NCBI RefSeq assembly: GCF_018343625.1
Contig: NZ_JAGYPG010000007.1
Coordinates: 16,001 to 80,000, forward strand
Reading direction: 5' to 3'
Source: Lederbergia citri
GTDB taxonomy: Bacteria; Bacillota; Bacilli; Bacillales; Bacillaceae_C
Length of the DNA: 64,000 nt
The first letter of the stretch is position 1. Each line of letters begins with the position of its first letter. Made by a program: the position numbers and the translations under genes. The notes beneath the pieces are model-generated. The model did no database searches and was not told where the DNA came from. It saw only the letters and a list, made by a program, of their open reading frames with translations. Shown here piece by piece: positions 41,268-47,534 of this stretch.

Positions 41268-42854
41268 TTGCCTAAAGAACAATCAAATCAGTTTATGCAC
41301 GGCGCACTCATTCTAACGATGGCTGCTTTTATTGTAAAATTGCTGAGTGCGGTATATCGGGTGCCTTTTCAAAACATTGTGGGTGATGTCGGTTTTTACA
41401 TATATCAGCAAGTTTATCCGCTTTACGGAATAGCAGCGGTTCTTTCCAGTTCCGGTTTTCCCGTTATTATTTCAAAATTGGCGGCTGAAAGTGGGGTCGG
41501 AAAACGAAATCATCTTGCACATGGATTGCAAGCCGCTTTCCTTACTCTTCTTCTTGTTGGCGTTTCATTATTTTCTATTTTGTTTTTTGCAGCAAAGTTT
41601 ATTGCCTTATCAATGGGCGATGTAGGGCTAACCCCTTTAATCAAAATTTCTGCCTTTATGTTTTTATTTTTACCGTTCTTTTCCGTATGGCGTGGTTATT
41701 TTCAAAGTGTCGGAAAGATGACGCCGACGGCTATTAGCCAAGTGACGGAGCAACTAGCAAGGGTCACTGCTATCCTTGTTTTCGCTTACTTGCTGACGTC
41801 AAAGGGATATTCTTTATATGATGTCGGGAGTGGCGCAGTATCGGGCTCCATACTTGGAACGATTTTTGGGCTACTTATTCTCACCATCTATGTCATGAGA
41901 AATAAAGCAATTCGAATGTTATTTCAAAAAGGACTATCTTTTCGTAAATTTTATAAGACGGCGCAAATCGTTCTTGTTCACGGAACCGCTATCTGTTTAA
42001 GCGGGATGCTGCTCATTCTTTTTCAGTTGATTGATTCATTTAGCTTATATTCCTTGCTCGTCCAATCAGGCATAAGTGCGGATGAGGCGAAAGCATGGAA
42101 AGGGGTATTTGATAGAGGGCAGCCCTTGCTTCAACTAGGAACAGTCGCTGCTTCATCCTTTTCTTTAGCCCTTGTACCGCTTATAGCGGCAGCTTGGATG
42201 AAAGATGAAGAGGATGTCATTCACAAGAAAGCGATCAGCGCTATTAAAATCACTACCGTTATTGGCGTTGGTGCTACTGCAGGGCTCGTAAATATTATGA
42301 AGCCTACCAATGCGATGCTGTTCGCAAATGATGAAGGAACATTCGTTCTTTCCGTTTTAGCGATAGCCATTTTTTTCAGTTCTTTAATATTAATTTGTTC
42401 GGGAATTTTACAAGGATTGGGGCATGTCTTTGCCCCAGGGAAATTTATTCTGATCGGTCTTTTAGTAAAAATGGGCTTAAATATTTTATTTATACCGATA
42501 TTTGATACGATGGGGGCAGCTATTGCAACGATAACAGGTTTAGCGGTTATCACCGTATTAATGTTAAAAAAATTAAATAAAAGAGTGGTCGTTATAGCTG
42601 TTTTGAAAAAAATATTTACAAAGCTTATAGTAGCTGTGCTTGCCATGACGGCTGTTTTACAATTATGGCTATTTCTAATTTCTTTGCTCGGTGATGGCCG
42701 ACTTGTTTTTACATTCGCTGCATTAAGCGGCGTGATGGTAGGAGCGGCTATATATTTGGTAATGATAGTAAAAAGTCATACATTAACTGCTGATGAAATA
42801 GCGTTAATTCCTTTTGGGAAACGACTCGTAAGGAAAGAGCGGGAAAGGAAGTAA
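41268..42854 (+). CDS. yabM: SpoVB/MurJ-type lipid flippase-like protein YabM
   Basis: MOP-superfamily polysaccharide/lipid II flippase-like membrane protein, probably for envelope or spore-wall precursors. The substrate is not known. 528 aa from TTG 41268 (AAAGGCGAGGG upstream); the open frame begins earlier at 41190 but runs through the B repeat. About 14 hydrophobic segments alternate with short loops, starting with HGALILTMAAFIVKLLSAVYR and the conserved VPFQNIVGDVGFYIYQQVYP. TATAAT at 41222-41227 with an upstream TGC could be an extended -10 promoter partly supplied by the repeat. Confidence 0.9.
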   Translation: MPKEQSNQFMHGALILTMAAFIVKLLSAVYRVPFQNIVGDVGFYIYQQVYPLYGIAAVLSSSGFPVIISKLAAESGVGKRNHLAHGLQAAFLTLLLVGVSLFSILFFAAKFIALSMGDVGLTPLIKISAFMFLFLPFFSVWRGYFQSVGKMTPTAISQVTEQLARVTAILVFAYLLTSKGYSLYDVGSGAVSGSILGTIFGLLILTIYVMRNKAIRMLFQKGLSFRKFYKTAQIVLVHGTAICLSGMLLILFQLIDSFSLYSLLVQSGISADEAKAWKGVFDRGQPLLQLGTVAASSFSLALVPLIAAAWMKDEEDVIHKKAISAIKITTVIGVGATAGLVNIMKPTNAMLFANDEGTFVLSVLAIAIFFSSLILICSGILQGLGHVFAPGKFILIGLLVKMGLNILFIPIFDTMGAAIATITGLAVITVLMLKKLNKRVVVIAVLKKIFTKLIVAVLAMTAVLQLWLFLISLLGDGRLVFTFAALSGVMVGAAIYLVMIVKSHTLTADEIALIPFGKRLVRKERERK

Positions 42855-42856
42855 TC

Positions 42857-44320
42857 ATGAATAAAGAAATTTTAGTTATCGGACTTGGATCGGGTGATTT
42901 AAACCAATTGCCGTATGGCGTTTATAAACTGTTAAAGCAAGGCGGGCGCCTTTTTTTAAGAACAAAAGAGCACCCAGTTGTAGAAGAACTTTTGCGTAAA
43001 GATATTCACTATGAATCCTTTGACCACGTATATGAAAAACACGATCAATTTGAAGCAGTTTATGAAGAAATAACGGAAACTCTATTAAACATGGCGGCTG
43101 AAGATATTATTTACGCTGTTCCAGGACATCCAATGGTAGCGGAGAGGACCGTTCAATTGCTGTTAGAACGGGGATCTACACGTGGAGTGGAGGTAAAAAT
43201 AGGCGGTGGTCAAAGCTTTTTGGACAGTCTATTTGCAGCGGTAAAAGTAGATCCTGTTGAAGGTTTCCAACTGCTGGATGGGACGATTCTTCAAAAAGAG
43301 CAGATTAGAATTGATCAACATTTAATTATTGCTCAAGTGTATGATGCTTTTGTAGCTTCAGATGTAAAACTAACATTGATGGAAAAATATCCTGATGATT
43401 ATGAGGTTGTGATCGTAACTGCTGCAGGAAGCACGTTGGAACAAATCAAAAAAATCCCGTTGTACGAACTAGACAGACAAATAAAATTGGATAATTTGAC
43501 AAGTTTATACGTGCCGCCTATTTCCACAAGAGAGCTGGCTTATAAAGAATTTTCCACATTAAGAGAGATCATAGCAGAACTTAGAGGACCTGATGGCTGT
43601 CCGTGGGATAAAGAACAAACCCACGAATCCTTAAAAAAATATTTAATTGAAGAAGCGTATGAACTTCTTGATGCAATTGACCGTGATGATATCGATAATA
43701 TGATAGAAGAATTAGGCGATGTCTTGCTGCAAATTATGCTACATGCTCAAATTGGCGAAGACGAAGGAATGTTTTCGATTGAGGATGTCATTGAAGCCAT
43801 AAGTGAAAAGATGGTCCGTCGTCACCCACATGTTTTTGGCGATGTTCAAGCAGAAAGCTCTGAACAAGTAGTGGCAAATTGGGCGGAGATCAAGGCAAAG
43901 GAAAAAAATGCGGAAACAAGTAAAAAATCGTTGCTAGATGGAACGAGTAAAGGTTTGCCCGCCTTGTTAAGATCTTTTGATTACCAAAAACTTGCAGCAA
44001 AAGTTGGATTTGATTGGGGTGCTCCAGAAGGGGCATGGGAAAAAGTAAAGGAAGAAATGCAGGAATTCGAAGACGAATTAACGAATGGAAATAAGCAGGA
44101 ACAACTTTTTGAGCTAGGTGATTTGCTATTTGCGTTGGTGAATGTAGCAAGATTATTGGATATTCATCCCGAAGAAGCACTGCAGACTTCGAATGAAAAG
44201 TTTTTCCGCCGCTTTTCTTTTATAGAATCAAAAGTACGTGAGAGCGGGAAACCAATTGAGAAATATACTTTGGAAGAACTAGATCAATTTTGGAACGATG
44301 CAAAAAAAGCAGGTTTATAA
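42857..44320 (+). CDS. yabN: Tetrapyrrole methylase / MazG fusion protein YabN
   Basis: 487-aa fusion. The N-terminal domain (residues 1-215) has the SAM-dependent tetrapyrrole-methylase fold (GLGSGDLNQLPYGVYKLL, AVPGHPMVAERT). The C-terminal domain (about 225-487) is MazG nucleoside triphosphate pyrophosphohydrolase with LRGPDGCPWDKEQTHESL, the EEAYELLDAI and EELGDVLLQIMLHAQI metal-binding EExxE/ExxD motifs, repeated as a second weaker copy (ELGDLLFALVNVARLL). The methylase substrate is unknown. It begins 2 bases after yabM and is followed by rqcP. Confidence 0.95.
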   Translation: MNKEILVIGLGSGDLNQLPYGVYKLLKQGGRLFLRTKEHPVVEELLRKDIHYESFDHVYEKHDQFEAVYEEITETLLNMAAEDIIYAVPGHPMVAERTVQLLLERGSTRGVEVKIGGGQSFLDSLFAAVKVDPVEGFQLLDGTILQKEQIRIDQHLIIAQVYDAFVASDVKLTLMEKYPDDYEVVIVTAAGSTLEQIKKIPLYELDRQIKLDNLTSLYVPPISTRELAYKEFSTLREIIAELRGPDGCPWDKEQTHESLKKYLIEEAYELLDAIDRDDIDNMIEELGDVLLQIMLHAQIGEDEGMFSIEDVIEAISEKMVRRHPHVFGDVQAESSEQVVANWAEIKAKEKNAETSKKSLLDGTSKGLPALLRSFDYQKLAAKVGFDWGAPEGAWEKVKEEMQEFEDELTNGNKQEQLFELGDLLFALVNVARLLDIHPEEALQTSNEKFFRRFSFIESKVRESGKPIEKYTLEELDQFWNDAKKAGL

Positions 44321-44336
44321 TAGGGGGTAAATTTAG

Positions 44337-44615
44337 ATGGCAACAATGCGTTTAGACAAGTTTTTAAAAGTGTCACGATTGATAAAAAGGCGCACTCTCG
44401 CAAAAGAAGTAGCGGATAAAGGTAGAATTGCAATAAATGGACAAATTGCAAAAGCTAGCTCCAATGTTAAAGTAGGGGACGAGCTAGAGATTCGTTTCGG
44501 GCAAAAAACGGTGACCGTCAAAATTGACGCTCTTCAAGAATCATCTAGAAAAGAAGAAGCAGCTAATATGTATACGGTGTTGAAAGAGGAAAAAGCTGCT
44601 AGGGAAGAGCTTTAG
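44337..44615 (+). CDS. rqcP: RqcP (YabO), S4-domain ribosome-quality-control factor
   Basis: Hsp15-like S4 RNA-binding protein that with RqcH adds alanine tails to peptides on obstructed 50S subunits. 92 aa from ATG 44337 (GGGGG 9 bases upstream). The family often starts at the second ATG (44346, [16 protein letters not shown]), but that lies 18 bases from the site. The S4 domain covers residues 4-65 ([28 protein letters not shown]). The C-terminal helix [12 protein letters not shown] is conserved. Confidence 0.95.
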   Translation: MATMRLDKFLKVSRLIKRRTLAKEVADKGRIAINGQIAKASSNVKVGDELEIRFGQKTVTVKIDALQESSRKEEAANMYTVLKEEKAAREEL

Positions 44616-44635
44616 AATAGTCTGGCCTTCCTGGG

Positions 44636-44670
44636 TATGTACGTCGATGAGCAAGGCACTTTCGCTTTTC
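44636..44670 (+). repeat. Right-end remnant of a B-type element
   Basis: TGTACGTCGATGAGCAAGG and CACTTTCGCTTTTC correspond to the right end of B. It stands directly before a complete copy. Confidence 0.6.
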
Positions 44671-44674
44671 GTAT

Positions 44675-44827
44675 TGTCTAGCTCCAGTGCCTATCGACTA
44701 GCAAACTTCTTGTCCTTCTCCCTACGATAAGTCAACATCGATTCGCCTTCCAGGCTCATCGTGTTTCCTTTATCTCAGTCGAAGGATCTGAAGTTTGTAC
44801 GTCGATGAACAGGCACTTCCGCTTTTC
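44675..44827 (+). repeat. Dispersed hairpin element, B type
   Basis: 153 bases, TGTCTAGCTCCAGTGCC ... GGCACTTCCGCTTTTC. Arms ATCGACTAGCAAACTTC (44693-44709) and GAAGTTTGTACGTCGAT (44790-44806). The outer arm is AGTGCCT/AGGCACT, where other copies have AGCGCCT/AGGCGCT: a two-sided change. A sigma-E-like CATATGTA follows further downstream, before yabP. Confidence 0.87.
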
Positions 44828-44900
44828 GTAAGGCTTGTTCTATTATTTCATTTTCTCTCATATGTATTAAACAAAATTAGTGCGAAAATGAGGGATGAAA

Positions 44901-45203
44901 ATGAACCAATATTACGAATCTATGCCTTCAAAGGGAGCGGTGCCTGATCACGATGTAGTGATGAGAGGCAGAAAAATTCTTGATATAACAGGGGTAAAGC
45001 AAGTAGAAAGCTTTGATAATGAAGAATTTTTATTAGAAACGTCAATGGGCTTTTTGGCGATACGTGGCCAAAATCTTCAAATGAAGAATCTAGATGTAGA
45101 CAAGGGGATTGTCTCGATAAAAGGTAAGATATATGATCTAGTCTATCTTGATGATCATCACGGCGAGAAGGCAAAAGGATTCTTTGGGAAGCTATTTCGA
45201 TGA
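44901..45203 (+). CDS. yabP: Sporulation protein YabP
   Basis: Mother-cell protein of the YabP/YqfC family needed for spore formation in some conditions; molecular role unknown. 100 aa from ATG 44901, 6 bases after GAGGG; ATG 44895 in frame is too close to that site. DHDVVMRGRKILDITGVKQVESFDNEEFLLET and MGFLAIRGQNLQMKNLDVDKG, here cited in two parts, form the conserved core. The stop overlaps the yabQ start as ATGA. Confidence 0.93.
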   Translation: MNQYYESMPSKGAVPDHDVVMRGRKILDITGVKQVESFDNEEFLLETSMGFLAIRGQNLQMKNLDVDKGIVSIKGKIYDLVYLDDHHGEKAKGFFGKLFR

Positions 45204-45838
45204 GTTTATCTACTCAGTTTTATACAATGCTTTCCATGATCGCCATGGGAAGCTTTTTTGGCGCATCCCTCGATACGTATCAGCGGTTTTTAAATAGAAA
45301 GAATCGAAAAAAACTGATTCTTTTTATAAACGATATTTTATTTTGGATTTTCCATGGGCTTATCGCTTTTTATATTTTGTATCTGGTTAATTATGGAGAA
45401 CTACGTTTTTACCTTTTATTAGCGCTTCTTTGTGGCTTTGCTGCTTACCAAGCCTTATTAAAAAAATTTTACTTAAAAGTCCTTGAAGCAGTCATAACTT
45501 TCACAAAAGCTACCATTCGTTTTATTCATAAGTTATTTACTACACTTGTATATAGTCCAATCAAATGGCTTGTTTTATTTCTATTAGGGGTTTTAGTGTT
45601 TACAGGGAAGGTCCTTTTGACACTTGTAAAAATTGTAGGAAAAGTGTTATTATGGGGTTTAAAGGTTGTCCTGTATCCGTTAAAATTAATTGGTAAAGGA
45701 CTTCTCTACCTTGTTCCAAAACAAGTAAAAAAAGCTTTCCGAAAATCATATGACGTAATAGCAGGATATTTTCAAATTATCAAGAATGTAATGATGAAAG
45801 TGGTTCATTTTATAAAAGAAATGTTTCGCAATAAATAA
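45200..45838 (+). CDS. yabQ: Sporulation membrane protein YabQ
   Basis: 212-aa membrane protein required for cortex formation. Starts at ATG 45200 overlapping yabP. Hydrophobic segments at about residues 7-22, 36-60, 66-85, 95-120 and 122-146, then a basic amphipathic C-terminal part (LVPKQVKKAFRKSYDV). The early MGSFFGASLDTYQRFL and DILFWIFHGLIAFYILYLVN segments are conserved in YabQ. Co-transcription with yabP is implied by the overlap. Confidence 0.92.
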   Translation: MSLSTQFYTMLSMIAMGSFFGASLDTYQRFLNRKNRKKLILFINDILFWIFHGLIAFYILYLVNYGELRFYLLLALLCGFAAYQALLKKFYLKVLEAVITFTKATIRFIHKLFTTLVYSPIKWLVLFLLGVLVFTGKVLLTLVKIVGKVLLWGLKVVLYPLKLIGKGLLYLVPKQVKKAFRKSYDVIAGYFQIIKNVMMKVVHFIKEMFRNK

Positions 45839-45854
45839 ATAAGGAGGCCATAGG

Positions 45855-46259
45855 ATGGGAGTAAAAAAAATCAGCCCGATTACTTCACTAGAAACAAACT
45901 ATATGAAGCAGCAAGAAGTCATCATGAGAAGAACAGCCAAAAGAAAAAAACTTCTCATTCGAAGATTGTCTATATTCCTCATCCTAACCGTGGCATTATC
46001 CTATTTAGTCATCTCCACTTTTATGTATCGATCAGGTGTCCTGGAAGCTAAGAAAAAGGAAGAAGCGAAGCTGGAAAAAACGCTCGCTGAATTAGAGAAA
46101 GAACAAATAAAGTTGGAAGATGAAATTGTGAAGCTAAACGATGATGAATACTTAGCAAAGCTGGCGAGAAGTGAGTATTTCCTTTCTGAAGAAGGTGAAA
46201 TCATTTTTAATATCCCAGAACCAAAAAAGAAAAAGAAAGAAGATAAGGTGTCTTATTGA
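45855..46259 (+). CDS. divIC: Cell-division protein DivIC (FtsB-like)
   Basis: Septal protein that forms a complex with FtsL and DivIB. 134 aa: a short basic cytoplasmic head (RRTAKRKKLLIRR), one transmembrane helix (about residues 36-56), a coiled coil (about 60-105, KKKEEAKLEKTLAELEKEQIK), and a lysine-rich end. The LAKLARSEYFLSEEGEIIFN motif marks the family. AAGGAGGCC precedes the ATG. Its position between yabQ and yabR is that of B. subtilis. Confidence 0.95.
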   Translation: MGVKKISPITSLETNYMKQQEVIMRRTAKRKKLLIRRLSIFLILTVALSYLVISTFMYRSGVLEAKKKEEAKLEKTLAELEKEQIKLEDEIVKLNDDEYLAKLARSEYFLSEEGEIIFNIPEPKKKKKEDKVSY

Positions 46260-46332
46260 CACTTTTTTTATAAGTTCTATATAATGTAGAATAAGGCTTA
46301 TTTTTTATACTTTAAGGAGGATCATTTTTTTT

Positions 46333-46761
46333 ATGTCGATCGAAGTAGGCAGCAAGTTACAAGGTAAGGTAACAGGCATCACTCATTTTGGGGCGTTCGT
46401 TGAATTGCCCGAAGGCACAACAGGTCTTGTTCACATTAGTGAAGTAGCCGACAATTATGTGAAAGACATCAATGAACATTTAAAAGTTGGCGATGAAGTC
46501 CTAGTAAAGGTCTTAAATGTTGAGAAAGACGGAAAAATTGGCTTGTCAATTCGTAAAGCAAAAGATCAGCCACCGGCTCAATCTCATTCACATTCACATT
46601 CAAATCCACGTCCACGACAAAATCGAGTAAATGATGTTCGTACAAAAGAAAGCTTTGAGCAAAAAATGAACAAGTTTTTGAAAGATAGTGAAGACCGCTT
46701 ATCTTCATTGAAGCGTCATACGGAATCAAAACGTGGTGGACGAGGAGCGAGAAGAGGTTAA
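46333..46761 (+). CDS. yabR: S1-domain RNA-binding protein YabR
   Basis: 142 aa. One S1 RNA-binding domain (residues 2-75: GSKLQGKVTGITHFGAFVEL, GLVHISEVADNYVKD, VGDEVLVKVLNV, GKIGLSIRKA), then a low-complexity linker with HSHSHSNPRPRQN, and a basic C-terminus (KRGGRGARRG). The RNA target is unknown; it resembles the GSP13 / S1-motif stress proteins. AAGGAGGATC precedes the ATG with a 9-base spacer. It is followed by a strong terminator and a tRNA unit. Confidence 0.93.
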   Translation: MSIEVGSKLQGKVTGITHFGAFVELPEGTTGLVHISEVADNYVKDINEHLKVGDEVLVKVLNVEKDGKIGLSIRKAKDQPPAQSHSHSHSNPRPRQNRVNDVRTKESFEQKMNKFLKDSEDRLSSLKRHTESKRGGRGARRG

Positions 46762-46790
46762 CTTGCTGTCTGTTTAATAAAATATATGGG

Positions 46791-46835
46791 ACTGCCCAAA
46801 TCTAAGAACAAATTCTTGGTTTGGGCAGTTTTTTC
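46791..46835 (+). terminator. Terminator of yabR
   Basis: A stem from ACTGCCCAAATCTAAGAA (46791-46808) with TTCTTGGTTTGGGCAGT (46813-46829), small internal mismatches, loop CAAA, followed by TTTTTT. Confidence 0.9.
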
Positions 46836-46879
46836 GTACTGGAAATTCATGGTTATTCGCACTTCTTGTAAAAATATGA

Positions 46880-46908
46880 TTGACAACTTTTTGAGAGGTC
46901 TGTATTAT
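46880..46908 (+). promoter_or_regulatory. Sigma-A promoter of the tRNA-Met unit
   Basis: TTGACA (46880-46885), 17 bases, TATTAT (46903-46908), 28 bases before the tRNA. Confidence 0.85.
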
Positions 46909-46935
46909 AGACATTGTGCCTTTTATAAGGTTCAT

Positions 46936-47009
46936 GGCGGCGTAGCTCAGCTGGCTAGAGCGTACGGTTCATACCCGTGAGGTCGTGGGTTCGATCCCCT
47001 CCGCCGCTA
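46936..47009 (+). tRNA. tRNA-Met (anticodon CAT, elongator type)
   Basis: 74 bases. The acceptor GGCGGCG (46936-46942) pairs with CGCCGCT (47002-47008) including a terminal G-U; discriminator A47009. Anticodon loop TTCATAC. It is recognisable as the elongator form by its similarity to B. subtilis tRNA-Met. CCA not encoded. The T stem has GTGGG against CCCTC, giving a T-T mismatch. In B. subtilis tRNA-Glu follows; it is absent here. Confidence 0.93.
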
Positions 47010-47013
47010 TACT

Positions 47014-47160
47014 GAAATGCGAAAGCGCCTTGCTCAGCGGTGTACAAACTTTAAGGCCTTTGACTGAGATAAAGGAAACACGACGAGGAACGAGTCGATG
47101 TTGACTTATCGTAGGGAAAAGGACAGGAAGTTTGCTAGCCGCTAGGCGCTGTAGCTAGAC
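47014..47160 (-). repeat. Dispersed hairpin element, B type, after tRNA-Met (copy 1)
   Basis: Arms AGCGGTGTACAAACTT (47036-47051) and AAGTTTGCTAGCCGCT (47128-47143). Compared with the copy at 3355 (ATCGAC/GTCGAT), two pairs have changed on both sides (T-A to G-C, A-T to G-C) and one C-G has become T-G. It begins 4 bases after the tRNA. Confidence 0.88.
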
Positions 47161-47165
47161 AATAC

Positions 47166-47312
47166 GAAATGCGAAAGCGTCTGTTTAGCGACGTACAAAT
47201 TTCAGGGCCTTTGACTGAGATAAAGGAAACACGGCGAGGAACGAGCCGATGTTGACTTATCGTAGGGAGAAGGACAAGAAATTTGCTAGTCGCTAGACGC
47301 TGTAGCTAGACA
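47166..47312 (-). repeat. Dispersed hairpin element, B type (copy 2)
   Basis: Arms AGCGACGTACAAATTTC (47187-47203) and GAAATTTGCTAGTCGCT (47278-47294), outer arm GCGTCT (47177-47182) and AGACGC (47295-47300). Three two-sided changes relative to the copy at 3355. It is tandem to copy 1, and a remnant (GGCGCTTGC ...) follows up to about 47363. Confidence 0.88.
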
Positions 47313-47373
47313 AAACGAAAGGCGCTTGCTTGTTTTGACCACAAGCCTATAGCGTCAGCAGCCAAATATCAAA

Positions 47374-47420
47374 AAAAAGCATAAGACATTCTTCCCATGA
47401 AGAATAGTCTTATGCTTTTT
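47374..47420 (+). terminator. Terminator of the tRNA-Met unit
   Basis: AAAAAGCATAAGACATTCTTC (47374-47394; 21 bases, first 20 sufficient to identify) pairs with 47399-47420 with one bulged base, loop CCAT. The two B copies lie between the tRNA and this terminator. Confidence 0.88.
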
Positions 47421-47434
47421 AATTTGCCCAAATT

Positions 47435-47482
47435 AGTCGAACTCTTTTATTAATCATGTCCATCAAAATGACAAAATACTAA
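47435..47482 (+). promoter_or_regulatory. Candidate Spo0A boxes upstream of spoIIE
   Basis: AGTCGAA (47435-47441) and TGACAAA (47469-47475) each differ at one position from TGNCGAA, and a TACTAA (47477-47482) could serve as -10. B. subtilis spoIIE is a Spo0A-activated sigma-A gene, so the location is right, but the match is moderate. Confidence 0.45.
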
Positions 47483-47534
47483 AACAAGCCCATTTATAAT
47501 GAAAGCTATTAAAAATGTGGGGAGTGTATTTAAA

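Noticed and set aside
40869-41275. Open frames on both strands (84 and 63 codons) before yabM
   Set aside because: They lie within the A/B repeats, and equivalent frames in other copies are interrupted, so no coding signal.
47014-47312. Two tandem similar units, considered as a CRISPR array or tandem repeat locus
   Set aside because: Units are about 147 bases, imperfect and dispersed elsewhere singly; there are no short spaced direct repeats.
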